Shown piece after piece: positions 7,504 to 14,400 of a stretch of 14,600 nucleotides of DNA. The notes beneath the pieces were generated by a model. That model did no database searches. It saw only the letters and a program-made list of their open reading frames with translations, and was not told the DNA's origin. This DNA is from Pontimonas sp. (lineage in GTDB: Bacteria; Actinomycetota; Actinomycetes; Actinomycetales; Microbacteriaceae): assembly GCA_021741925.1 (NCBI GenBank), contig JAIOWW010000019.1, forward strand, positions 1 to 14,600. Direction: 5' to 3'. Numbering within the stretch: the stretch's first letter is position 1; every line of letters starts with the position of its first letter. Both the position numbers and the translations under genes were made by a program.

Positions 7504-8741
7504 GCAGAAACCACAAGACCTTTTGCGACGACCGTTACACCTGAATCCGAGATGGTGAACCCGCGGGAAAGGTCGAGTGACCGATCAACTCCCACTGTTG
7601 CACCGGGTTCCACTACAACCTCCTTGTCCAGGATTGCTTTATGCACAACGGCTCCCTGTCCGATGACTACTCGCTCGAAAATGATGGAATCTTCGACGGT
7701 GGCTCCTGAGTCGATTCTCACCCACGGCCCTAGAACGCTCCGAGAGACGCTCGCCCCAACCACATAGCAGCCGAGGGACACTGTGGACTCGGATAGCGAG
7801 CCGGGGTTCCCGTCTTTGTCTTGGACGAACTTCGCCGGGGGAGAGTTCCACTGTTGTGAAAAGATCGGCCAATTATTGTTGAAAAGGTTGAAAACAGGAT
7901 CCTTAGAAATCAAGTCTTGATGAGCGTCATAGAAAGCGTCAATGGTTCCGACATCGCGCCAGTAAAAGCGATCGTTCAATCTCGCGCCAGGGACCACATT
8001 TCGGTTGAGGTCGTAAACGAACGCTTCGCCACGTTCAACAAACGCTGGGATCACGTCTCCACCCATGTCGTGTGCTGATTCCACGTCTCGAGCGTCGGCG
8101 CGCACCGCTTCCACGAGCGCACTCGTCGTGAACACGTAATTTCCCATAGATGCGAGCACCTCATCGGGCGAGTCGGCAAGCCCGTCCACGGAGCGCGGCT
8201 TCTCGATGAACTCTCGAATCAGCGTTGGATCTTCAGAATCCACTTGAATCACACCAAACTGATCAGACAGCTCCTTGGGTTGGCGAATTCCAGCTACCGT
8301 GACGCTTGCCCCACTCGCTATATGCGCCTCAAGCATTTGTTGGAAATCCATTCGATACACGTGGTCAGCTCCGACGACCACCACATAATCTGGCTTTTCG
8401 TCACCGATGAGATTCAGACTCTGGAATATCGCATCTGCGGAGCCGGCGAACCAGCGCTTTCCCAGGCGCTGTTGGGCTGGCACCGACGCGACATAGGCGT
8501 TGAGCATTCCGCTGAGTCGCCACGTTTGTGACACGTGGCGATCGAGCGAATGGGATTTGTATTGAGTCAAGACGACAATTTGCCTGAGCCCCGAGTTGAT
8601 GAGGTTCGAGATTGCGAAATCAATGAGGCGGTAGTGACCAGCAAAAGGAACCGCAGGTTTCGCTCTGTCCGCGGTGAGGGGCATCAGTCGCTTGCCCTCA
8701 CCCCCAGCGAGAACTATTCCGAACACTTTTGGTGCCGTCAC
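7500..8741 (-). CDS. glgC: GlgC glucose-1-phosphate adenylyltransferase
   Basis: 413-aa ADP-glucose pyrophosphorylase: ATP plus glucose-1-phosphate gives ADP-glucose, the activated donor for alpha-glucan (glycogen) synthesis. Nucleotide-binding [11 protein letters not shown] at 13-23, KPAVPF 28-33, GSADAIFQ 100-107, GADHVYRMD 124-132 with the catalytic Asp, and FIEKP for sugar phosphate binding; a C-terminal left-handed beta-helix follows (from about 300, with [17 protein letters not shown]). GTG 8741 starts the protein as (M)[13 protein letters not shown], as I recall for relatives; another in-frame GTG at 8765 would add 8 residues. TACGCT 6 nt before GTG 8741 suggests a leaderless message and favours this start. 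Divergent from the ABC ATPase; serB overlaps its stop. Confidence 0.95.
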   Translation of the reverse strand: MTAPKVFGIVLAGGEGKRLMPLTADRAKPAVPFAGHYRLIDFAISNLINSGLRQIVVLTQYKSHSLDRHVSQTWRLSGMLNAYVASVPAQQRLGKRWFAGSADAIFQSLNLIGDEKPDYVVVVGADHVYRMDFQQMLEAHIASGASVTVAGIRQPKELSDQFGVIQVDSEDPTLIREFIEKPRSVDGLADSPDEVLASMGNYVFTTSALVEAVRADARDVESAHDMGGDVIPAFVERGEAFVYDLNRNVVPGARLNDRFYWRDVGTIDAFYDAHQDLISKDPVFNLFNNNWPIFSQQWNSPPAKFVQDKDGNPGSLSESTVSLGCYVVGASVSRSVLGPWVRIDSGATVEDSIIFERVVIGQGAVVHKAILDKEVVVEPGATVGVDRSLDLSRGFTISDSGVTVVAKGLVVSA

Positions 8742-8747
8742 ACCCCC

Positions 8748-8753
8748 AGCGTA
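8748..8753 (-). promoter_or_regulatory. -10 box for a probably leaderless glgC transcript
   Basis: TACGCT on the minus strand, 6 nt before the preferred GTG start at 8741. It belongs with TAAGCT (fabG) and TAGGCT (ABC ATPase) as a TANGCT set at 6-8 nt from the start codon. No clear -35 element. If the 8765 GTG were used instead, this box would lie inside the coding region. Confidence 0.4.
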
Positions 8754-8792
8754 GTCGATGCACACCCCTCAAAACAGGCGATTGCAGTGGAG

Positions 8793-8798
8793 TAGGCT
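8793..8798 (+). promoter_or_regulatory. -10 box for a probably leaderless ABC ATPase transcript
   Basis: TAGGCT followed by exactly 8 nt and ATG 8807, the same spacing as at fabG. TAGGCTTGGG leading into ATG is a form I associate with leaderless Microbacteriaceae genes. No AGGAGG-type ribosome-binding site precedes this ATG, which fits leaderless translation. Confidence 0.55.
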
Positions 8799-8806
8799 TG
8801 GGCGAT

Positions 8807-9589
8807 ATGTCCGAGGTTGCTGCGTTCTCGTCAGTGAGTTTTGTGCGGGATCAGCGCCCCATCCTTCACGACATTTCCTGGGTAATTGACTCCCGTGAGA
8901 GATGGGTCATTGTCGGGCCCAACGGTGCAGGCAAGACCACGCTGCTCAGCATGCTGGCTTCGCTTACCTATCCCTCGGCCGGGACAGTTTCGGTTCTCGG
9001 TGAGACCTTGGGGAAGACGGACGTGTTCGAGCTCCGACCTCGGGTTGGATATGCCTCTAGTGATATGACCAACCGGATTCCCAATAACGAAACTGTCCTC
9101 GACACTGTCCTCACAGCCGCATACGGCGTCACCGGGCGCTGGAGAGAGGACTATGAGGACATTGATACCCGTCGCGCGCTGCGGGTGTTGAGTGAGTGGC
9201 GCCTGGAAGGTCTTGCGGAAAGCACGATCAGGACACTGTCGGATGGTGAAAAAAAGAGAGTGCAAATCGCTCGCGCGGTCATGACCGACCCCGAGCTGTT
9301 ACTGCTCGATGAACCAGCCGGGAGCCTCGATGTTGGCGCGCGCGAAGATGTCATCGAAATGTTGGACCATTTCGCTAGCGATCCGGGTTCACCGGCCATG
9401 GTGATGGTAACCCATCACGTCGAGGAGATTCCCTCGGGCTTCACCCATCTCCTGGTGATTGCACACGGTGGCGTCATCGCGAAGGGCCCCATCACTGACA
9501 CACTCACCGGAGACGTCCTGAGCGAGGCGTTTGGGCGACCGCCCTCCGTGACACATAACAATGGCCGTTATCAGGCCACCGCTCTCTGA
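8807..9589 (+). CDS. Orphan ABC transporter-type ATP-binding protein
   Basis: 260-aa single ABC domain without membrane helices and without a permease gene beside it. Walker A GPNGAGKT 37-44, Q-loop region near GYASSDMTNR (81-90), signature LSDGEKKR 144-151, Walker B LLLLDEP 164-170, H-loop His203 in VTHHVEEIP. The signature reads LSDGE where most ABC proteins have LSGGQ or LSGGE. I remember the same variant and the same gene next to glgC in other Microbacteriaceae, so it seems a family trait. It resembles ModF/YlmA-type ATPases, whose partners are unclear. Upstream in-frame codons to 8729 would overlap glgC and add unrelated sequence; ATG 8807 with its TAGGCT box is preferred. rpmE2 follows after 72 bp. 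Confidence 0.88.
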   Translation: MSEVAAFSSVSFVRDQRPILHDISWVIDSRERWVIVGPNGAGKTTLLSMLASLTYPSAGTVSVLGETLGKTDVFELRPRVGYASSDMTNRIPNNETVLDTVLTAAYGVTGRWREDYEDIDTRRALRVLSEWRLEGLAESTIRTLSDGEKKRVQIARAVMTDPELLLLDEPAGSLDVGAREDVIEMLDHFASDPGSPAMVMVTHHVEEIPSGFTHLLVIAHGGVIAKGPITDTLTGDVLSEAFGRPPSVTHNNGRYQATAL

Positions 9590-9598
9590 TTTTCCTGG

Positions 9599-9604
9599 TA
9601 AAGT
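9599..9604 (+). promoter_or_regulatory. Possible -10 box of rpmE2
   Basis: TAAAGT fits TANNNT and would start transcription near 9611, leaving a leader of about 50 nt before the rpmE2 ATG. No good -35 is present at 16-18 bp. A highly expressed ribosomal protein gene should have its own promoter, which is the reason to point to it. Confidence 0.35.
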
Positions 9605-9635
9605 AGCGCTTTGGCCGGAGGAACGCTACCGGCAA
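9603..9635 (+). promoter_or_regulatory. Overlapping inverted repeats in the rpmE2 leader
   Basis: Two inverted repeats interlock here: GTAGCG (9603-9608) with CGCTAC (9624-9629), and GCCGG (9614-9618) with CCGGC (9629-9633). The second extends to TTG/CAA with one bulged G. They cannot both form as simple hairpins. If transcription starts near 9611, the first is a DNA-level operator candidate over the promoter and the second a 5'-leader hairpin. Sequences do not match a Zur box I recognise. Confidence 0.3.
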
Positions 9636-9661
9636 TCGAGATAACTAAGGATTTGCAGGTC

Positions 9662-9913
9662 ATGAGAGCTGACATTCACCCCACCTACGTCCCTGTGGTC
9701 TTTCGCGACCTTACCTCCGGGGAAAGCTTTCTGACCCGTTCTACGGCAACCAGCGAGAAGACGGTCGAATGGGAAGACGGCAACACCTACCCCGTAATCG
9801 ATGTTGAGATTTCCAGTGCCTCGCACCCGTTCTACACCGGTAAGCAGCGCATCCTTGACTCCGCAGGCCGGGTAGAGAAGTTCAACCAGCGTTTCAAGAA
9901 CTTCGGCAAGTAA
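9662..9913 (+). CDS. rpmE2: Ribosomal protein bL31, type B (zinc-free form)
   Basis: 83-aa type-B bL31 of the 50S subunit. It starts [16 protein letters not shown] and carries [10 protein letters not shown] and [21 protein letters not shown], all typical of type B. There is no cysteine, so the CxxC zinc site of type-A L31 is absent. In many bacteria the type-B paralogue replaces the zinc form under zinc limitation through Zur, but in several actinobacteria it is the only L31; the window cannot tell which applies. ATG 9662 is preferred over upstream codons (to 9611), which encode residues unlike any L31. AAGGAT and GCAGGT lie in the 20 bp before the ATG. Its TAA abuts the stop of the convergent exonuclease gene with no base between. 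Confidence 0.95.
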   Translation: MRADIHPTYVPVVFRDLTSGESFLTRSTATSEKTVEWEDGNTYPVIDVEISSASHPFYTGKQRILDSAGRVEKFNQRFKNFGK

Positions 9914-10603
9914 CTAGCGACGAACGGGCCACGCGCCGCTCGCCATAAAGCTCGGATCACCTGACCCGCGGCGGAACTTTTGGTAGCTCTCTGCCCAGGC
10001 GCGAGCCCAGTCGATTTGTTGATCGTGGAGCCACTGCGCGTCACCCGTGAGGGCTTCTGCGTGTTGCCGAATGATGGCTTGCGCGACCCGGCCCGCAGCA
10101 ATAGCGTCCGCGTCTGCTTGGTGGGAATCTTCCAGTGCTACCAGGTAGTGCGCTGCAGCCATACCCAGCGTTCGCTTCCCCTTGCGATAGGTGTCGACGG
10201 CGCGATCAATCACGAGCGGGTCAATGATGGGTCGTGGGTCAGACAGGGGAGCAAGGTCATACCGCAGCATTTCGTGATGAAGAATGGAAAAGTCATAGAC
10301 GGCGTTATACGCCACGACAGGAAGCCCTGAGGCTAAATACCCCCCTACAGTCTCGCCAATTTCTTGGACGACTTCGGCGGCATTGCGACCCTGCTCACGA
10401 GCCATCTCCGTTGTCACGCCATGCACGGCAGAGGCTTGCTCAGGGATGTCGACCCCGGGGTCCGCGAGCCAACTGTGAGACTCTGTCACCTCACCCTCCG
10501 GGCCGATCACGCCCAGGAAACAGGTGACAATCCGTGCATGCCGAGTATCGAGCCCGGTCGTCTCTGTATCGAACACCGCCAGCGTGTCACTCCAGTGGGC
10601 CAT
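9914..10603 (-). CDS. DEDDh-type 3'-5' exonuclease (DnaQ-like)
   Basis: 229-aa protein of the DnaQ/RNase T exonuclease superfamily. Catalytic residues are visible: Asp12 and Glu14 in FDTETTGLD, Asp104 in VAYNAVYDF, and His161 with Asp166 in HQADAD, the DEDDh arrangement with both the general-base His and the final Asp. HGVTTEMA at 61-68 is also typical of this family. It removes nucleotides from 3' ends of DNA (proofreading- or repair-like) or of RNA; it is probably a stand-alone DnaQ-like enzyme and its role as replicative epsilon subunit is unproven. It starts 10 bp after treS and is likely the last gene of that operon. CTCCTGG before the ATG is a poor ribosome-binding site. Its TAG abuts the rpmE2 stop. 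Confidence 0.9.
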   Translation of the reverse strand: MAHWSDTLAVFDTETTGLDTRHARIVTCFLGVIGPEGEVTESHSWLADPGVDIPEQASAVHGVTTEMAREQGRNAAEVVQEIGETVGGYLASGLPVVAYNAVYDFSILHHEMLRYDLAPLSDPRPIIDPLVIDRAVDTYRKGKRTLGMAAAHYLVALEDSHQADADAIAAGRVAQAIIRQHAEALTGDAQWLHDQQIDWARAWAESYQKFRRGSGDPSFMASGAWPVRR

Positions 10604-10613
10604 ATCCAGGAGC

Positions 10614-12335
10614 CTATGCCACCGACTGTTTGACCCCCGCTAGCGACAGCCAGTAGAAACTCTGAGCAGGCAGTGTCAACGTCACATGACCTTGCTCAGT
10701 GGGCGCGGGGAACGAGGCGCCACCCATCACGTCAGTCACTTTGTTCGCGCGGAACTCCTCGGGGAGCTGGAGATCGACAGAAATGGGGTGGTGCGCGAAC
10801 GAATACACACACAACATTGTCTCGGGCCGCTCGCCGGGCCTGCAGTCTTCTGCCTGCATGTCTCGGATGAAAGCCAGCGCGGAGGGGTTGTCGGTGGGCA
10901 CGACACTCAAGGATCCAACCCCGAGCACGGGATGCTCCTTCCTCAAGTGGACAAGATTTCTGACCCAGTGCAGGAGGGACGCCTGCTGGGCGAGTTGGGT
11001 CTCAACGTTGGAAAAGGCGTAGTGATACACGAGTGACTGGACCACAGGGAGATAGAGCTTTCCTGGGTCAGATGCGGAGAATCCGGCGTTACGGTCCGGC
11101 GTCCATTGCATCGGCGTTCTCGAACTATCCCGGTCCTCCAGCCAAATGTTGTCACCCATGCCAATTTCATCCCCGTAATACAGGAATGGACTCCCAGGGA
11201 GGGAAAGAAGAAGGCCATGAGCGAGCTCGAGTTCCTTGCGTGAATTGTCAAGCAAGGTAGCAAGCCTGCGCCTAATACCGACGTTCACTCTCATCCGAGG
11301 GTCATAGGCATACCACCCATAGAGGGCTTGCTTTTCCTCCTCGGTCACCATTTCCAGAGTCAGCTCGTCATGATTGCGCAGGAAAACGCCCCAGGCGGCA
11401 CCCGCCGGAACCTCTGTCGTCTCCGACAGCACCTCGTTAAGGCTTGCCGTCTGCTGTGAACGGAGCGCGTAGAAGATGCGAGGCATGATGGGGAAATCAA
11501 AGGCCATGTGGCACTCGGGCTCCTCATTGGTGCCCAAATACGCGGCAACTTCTTTCGGCCACTGGTTTGCTTCCGCGATGAGAACTCGACCGGGAAACTC
11601 CTCATCCAGGAACGCCCGAAAGCTTTTCAAGAATTCGTGCGTCTCCGGTTCGCTCTCCCCGGAGCCCTCATCAGACTCGTAAAGGTAGGGGATAGCGTCG
11701 AGCCGAAAACCATCAACTCCCATAGCCAACCAAAAACGTGCGATGTCGCGAACCTCGTCATGAACCCGGGGGTTGTGGTAGTTCAGGTCGGGTTGGTGGG
11801 AGAAGAAACGGTGGAAAAAGAACTGACGACGCTCGGAATCGAATGCCCAGTTTGAGGTCTCCGTATCCGTGAAAATTACACGGATTTGCTGGCGAATCTG
11901 ATCGGTATCCGACCACACGTAATAATCGCCGTAGGGGCCATCAGGGTTTGAACGGGACTCTTGGAACCACTCGTGGTCGACCGACGTGTGGTTGAGCGGA
12001 AGATCCATCACGACACGCATATTTCGAGAGTGGGCTTGCGCGACGAGCTCTTGGAAATCCTCGATTGTTCCAAACTCTGGCAAAACCTGTCGGAAGTCAG
12101 CGACGTCGTAGCCGCCGTCCTTCAGCGGTGACGAATAGAACGGTGGTAACCAGAGCGCATCAATGCCCAGCCACTCCAAGTAGTCGAGCTTGCTGATCAG
12201 ACCCGGTATGTCACCAACACCGTCGCCATCGGAATCGTAAAAAGAGCGAACCATGACCTCATAGAAGACCGCACGGCGATACCACTGGGGGTCGTGGTCA
12301 AGCCCACGATGGGCGTAGGGAAGCCTAAAGTCCAT
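10614..12335 (-). CDS. treS: TreS trehalose synthase (maltose glucosylmutase, GH13)
   Basis: 573-aa GH13 enzyme that interconverts maltose and trehalose in the cytoplasm and links trehalose to alpha-glucan metabolism. It opens with DPQWYRRAVFYEVMVRSFYD, the TreS hallmark. The (beta/alpha)8 barrel motifs are DLPLNHT 111-117, GVDGFRLD with nucleophile Asp213, VLIAEANQWP with acid/base Glu255, and FLRNHDELTLE with Asp323. RTPMQWTPDRNAGFS is the usual TreS region after the barrel. Length fits family members without a fused maltokinase domain, and no pep2/mak gene is adjacent. ATG 12335 lies 12 bp behind ybaK. Its GAGAG ribosome-binding site (12344-12348) is inside a 9-bp stem that includes the end of ybaK, pointing to translational coupling. 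Confidence 0.94.
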   Translation of the reverse strand: MDFRLPYAHRGLDHDPQWYRRAVFYEVMVRSFYDSDGDGVGDIPGLISKLDYLEWLGIDALWLPPFYSSPLKDGGYDVADFRQVLPEFGTIEDFQELVAQAHSRNMRVVMDLPLNHTSVDHEWFQESRSNPDGPYGDYYVWSDTDQIRQQIRVIFTDTETSNWAFDSERRQFFFHRFFSHQPDLNYHNPRVHDEVRDIARFWLAMGVDGFRLDAIPYLYESDEGSGESEPETHEFLKSFRAFLDEEFPGRVLIAEANQWPKEVAAYLGTNEEPECHMAFDFPIMPRIFYALRSQQTASLNEVLSETTEVPAGAAWGVFLRNHDELTLEMVTEEEKQALYGWYAYDPRMRVNVGIRRRLATLLDNSRKELELAHGLLLSLPGSPFLYYGDEIGMGDNIWLEDRDSSRTPMQWTPDRNAGFSASDPGKLYLPVVQSLVYHYAFSNVETQLAQQASLLHWVRNLVHLRKEHPVLGVGSLSVVPTDNPSALAFIRDMQAEDCRPGERPETMLCVYSFAHHPISVDLQLPEEFRANKVTDVMGGASFPAPTEQGHVTLTLPAQSFYWLSLAGVKQSVA

Positions 12336-12342
12336 GAACCGC

Positions 12343-12381
12343 GCTCTCTAAGTTACGGGGAGAACTCTAGCGTTAGAGAGC
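12343..12381 (-). promoter_or_regulatory. Perfect 9-bp inverted repeat hiding the treS ribosome-binding site
   Basis: GCTCTCTAA (12343-12351 on +) and TTAGAGAGC (12373-12381) are exact reverse complements separated by 21 nt. In the mRNA the 5' arm lies in the ELSN codons of ybaK and the 3' arm holds AGAGAG, the only plausible treS ribosome-binding site, 8 nt before the ATG. Ribosomes finishing ybaK would open the stem. There is no U-tract, so a terminator is unlikely. Confidence 0.5.
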
Positions 12382-12803
12382 TCTTGAAGGCGCTGAGGGG
12401 AGATCGAAAAGACTGCTGTGGGACTCCCTGCCGCAGCCCACAACTCCTCGAGAGCAAAGAAATCTTCGTCCATCACGGTCTCGAGCGGTTGGGGATGCCC
12501 AAAGGGTGGTACCCCGCCAATGCTGAAACCCGTCGCAGACTTAACGATGTCTGCATCTGCTTTGTGGAGAACACGACCGAGACGATTTCCCAAGGCCTCA
12601 GCGTTGACGCGATTGGGTCCGGACACCAATACCAACAGCGGTGTTTCGCTGGCAATGAAGAGCAACGATTTGACGATGGCGCCAACAGGCGCTCCGACAG
12701 CATCCGCCGCTTCCTGGGCCGTATGAGTGCTTTCGGTATGTTCGACAATGGCCAAGCCAAGGTGGGAGGTCTCCGCCGCAAACCGCTCCACCCCTTTAGC
12801 CAC
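12348..12803 (-). CDS. YbaK/ProX-like aminoacyl-tRNA deacylase
   Basis: 151-aa stand-alone trans-editing domain of the YbaK/INS superfamily, which hydrolyses mischarged tRNA such as Cys-tRNA(Pro) or Ala-tRNA(Pro). Conserved Lys45 in VGAIVKSLLF, the LVLVSGPNRVN strand (57-67) and SIGGVPPFGH (94-103) are all present. The open frame extends 29 codons further upstream but only within the phosphatase gene; GTG 12803 with GGGAG 8 nt before it gives the normal family length. It overlaps the end of the phosphatase gene by 8 bp. Substrate amino acid cannot be told from sequence. The end of the gene forms the 5' arm of the treS leader stem. Confidence 0.9.
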   Translation of the reverse strand: MAKGVERFAAETSHLGLAIVEHTESTHTAQEAADAVGAPVGAIVKSLLFIASETPLLVLVSGPNRVNAEALGNRLGRVLHKADADIVKSATGFSIGGVPPFGHPQPLETVMDEDFFALEELWAAAGSPTAVFSISPQRLQELSNARVLPVT

Positions 12804-13431
12804 GTGCTTGCTCCCGCGCTTCAGCTGGATTCTGGTCAACGAATTCGTCCTCCGCCAACTCATGTGACAGGACTTCCATGGGGTCGTCAAAGGCCACTAA
12901 CTCCAAGGATCCAGCGAGGTGAGAGAAACTATGGACTGAACAGTTGGTGATGGGCTCCGAATATTCGCCGGGAGCAGCGAACTCCACGACAGAACGAATG
13001 ACGGCACCGTGTGCGACGGCAACAATGTCAGCCTCAGGATGTCGAATGGCTAAATCGTGAAGCGTCCTGACCACGCGCTTGGTGACATCGGCGCGATCTT
13101 CCCGTCCGGGAATCTCTGTGCCAGCGGGATAGCGGGTGTCAAGCTCAGCTCCGCTCGACCCTTCCGCTTCACCGTAGTTGCGTTCGATGAGGTCTTGGAT
13201 AACCAAAGGTGCCGGCATTCCGAGCTTTCTAGCGACGATCTGGGCGGTCTCCAGAGCTCGTGACAGGGGACTGGAGACGAGCAGATCGAAGCGATGCTTC
13301 GAGAGAATCTCGCCCAGTGCAGCGGCTTGTGCGCGGCCAGTGTCGTTCAGGGGAATGTCGCTGACTCCTTGAATCCTCCGCAGACGGTTCCATTCGGTCT
13401 CGCCGTGTCGAACAAGGAAAAAACGAGTCAT
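12796..13431 (-). CDS. Histidine phosphatase (phosphoglycerate mutase-like)
   Basis: 211-aa member of the histidine phosphatase superfamily branch 1. RHGE at 8-11 in FLVRHGETEWN (His9 is phosphorylated), Arg58 in SSPLSRALETA, Glu83 in IERNYGEAEG and His141 in VAVAHGAVIR form the catalytic set. Length and motifs fit cofactor-independent small phosphatases (GpmB/CobC/GpgP-like) rather than glycolytic dPGM, so the substrate is open. The terminal tail DDPMEVLSHELAEDEF and beyond is acidic and has no clear domain. The start is ATG 13431 with AGGAA upstream; an open frame continues further 5' but only inside the sirtuin gene. A 28-bp gap follows the sirtuin stop, and ybaK overlaps its end. Confidence 0.9.
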   Translation of the reverse strand: MTRFFLVRHGETEWNRLRRIQGVSDIPLNDTGRAQAAALGEILSKHRFDLLVSSPLSRALETAQIVARKLGMPAPLVIQDLIERNYGEAEGSSGAELDTRYPAGTEIPGREDRADVTKRVVRTLHDLAIRHPEADIVAVAHGAVIRSVVEFAAPGEYSEPITNCSVHSFSHLAGSLELVAFDDPMEVLSHELAEDEFVDQNPAEAREQARG

Positions 13432-13459
13432 GAAGTTCCTAGAGCCTGATGGGATTTCT

Positions 13460-14308
13460 TTACAAGCCAAGACCCTCGACGATAGCGCCAAGGGTCTCAG
13501 ACGTTCCACCTTCAATCCTAACGGTTGCCATCCGGTCAGCCTTTGTTGGCCCACGATTGATGATGACAATGGGAATCTTTCGCTTATGAGCCACACTGAC
13601 CAGCCGCATGCCGGTATTCACCACAAGGGAGGAGCCGGCAACAACCAGGGCATCGGATCGAGAGAGTATTCCTGCGGCCTGCTCATACACGGAAGGTGGC
13701 ACGAACTCGCCGAAGAAAATCACTTCAGGCTTGAGGACTCCCTCACACATGTCACACCGAGGAACGACAAAGTCATCCGTGACGGCGACGTCCACGTCAC
13801 CATCGGGGCGAACATGACCCTGAAGGTCTGTTGTCGCAATCCAGGGATTGAGACGATCAATAGTGTGCGCAATGGCACCCCTGGTAAAGGACTGACCGCA
13901 ATGGACGCACCGGACTTTATCGAGTCGACCATGAAGGTCAACCACACGAAGTGAACCTGCTTTGTGATGCAGAGCGTCGACATTTTGTGTGACAACGCCT
14001 GAAAACGCTGACGAAGCTTCCGCGAGCGCAATAGCCCGATGACCCTGGTTTGGCGTTGCAGTGGCAAACCTTCCCCAACCGAGGTGAGACCCCAGCCAAT
14101 ACCTCTGGCGGTGCCGGTGAGACTCCATGAACTTCTGATACGTCATGGGATGGGCTTTGGGTGCGCCCTCTCCGCGATAGTCGGGAATACCGGAATCGGT
14201 CGATACTCCTGCCCCTGTCAGGACTGCGGCGCGACGCCCACGGAGAGTGGCAATCGCCTGTTCGATCATCTCCTCAGCTCTCGACGTGGCGAGCGGCACA
14301 GTTGACAC
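13460..14308 (-). CDS. Sir2-family NAD-dependent deacylase, class II (SIRT4-like)
   Basis: 282-aa sirtuin that removes acyl groups from lysines using NAD+. NAD-binding GAGVSTDSGIPDYRG at 32-46, TQNVD 107-111, catalytic His126 in DLHG, zinc cysteines 134/137 and 185/188, GSSL 225-228, and INRGPTKAD near 251-258. The RPDGDVDV segment (168-174), the VVPRCDMC...LKPEVIFFGE stretch, and about 47 residues between the two Cys pairs are features of class II (SIRT4-like) sirtuins rather than CobB-type class III. Preferred acyl substrate is therefore uncertain. Start: GTG 14308 with GGGAG 9-10 nt upstream. First gene of the five-gene minus-strand string and divergent from the SpoU methyltransferase. Confidence 0.92.
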   Translation of the reverse strand: MSTVPLATSRAEEMIEQAIATLRGRRAAVLTGAGVSTDSGIPDYRGEGAPKAHPMTYQKFMESHRHRQRYWLGSHLGWGRFATATPNQGHRAIALAEASSAFSGVVTQNVDALHHKAGSLRVVDLHGRLDKVRCVHCGQSFTRGAIAHTIDRLNPWIATTDLQGHVRPDGDVDVAVTDDFVVPRCDMCEGVLKPEVIFFGEFVPPSVYEQAAGILSRSDALVVAGSSLVVNTGMRLVSVAHKRKIPIVIINRGPTKADRMATVRIEGGTSETLGAIVEGLGL

Positions 14309-14400
14309 CGTGATGGCTCCCTTCGCCGTCTAGTTCTACTCTGGAGACTAACCCCGCTTTTTTACGGTTATGTTTCCAACCTCTGAGAAAGAAACCTTCT
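14309..14400. other. 92-bp divergent promoter region, sirtuin / SpoU methyltransferase
   Basis: Must hold promoters for both directions. Candidate -10 boxes of TANNNT type are TAGTCT on the minus strand (14345-14350) for the sirtuin operon and TACGGT on the plus strand (14363-14368) for the methyltransferase gene. Neither has a good -35, and both leave leaders of about 25-30 nt with ribosome-binding sites. A T6 run at 14358-14363 is not preceded by a stable stem. Assignments are tentative. Confidence 0.35.

Noticed and set aside
12294..12950. Open reading frame of 218 codons on the plus strand, opposite ybaK and the ends of treS and the phosphatase gene
   Set aside because: No recognisable motif; the opposite strand encodes well-known families with full motifs. 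It is an antisense shadow of G+C-rich coding DNA.
13430..13954. Plus-strand open frame of 174 codons antisense to the sirtuin
   Set aside because: The sirtuin reads through all its catalytic and zinc motifs on the other strand; the antisense product has no family resemblance or ribosome-binding site.
14350..14369. AACC ... T-run ... GGTT as an intrinsic terminator
   Set aside because: Only a 4-bp stem, the T-run lies in the loop, and both flanking genes start here rather than end.
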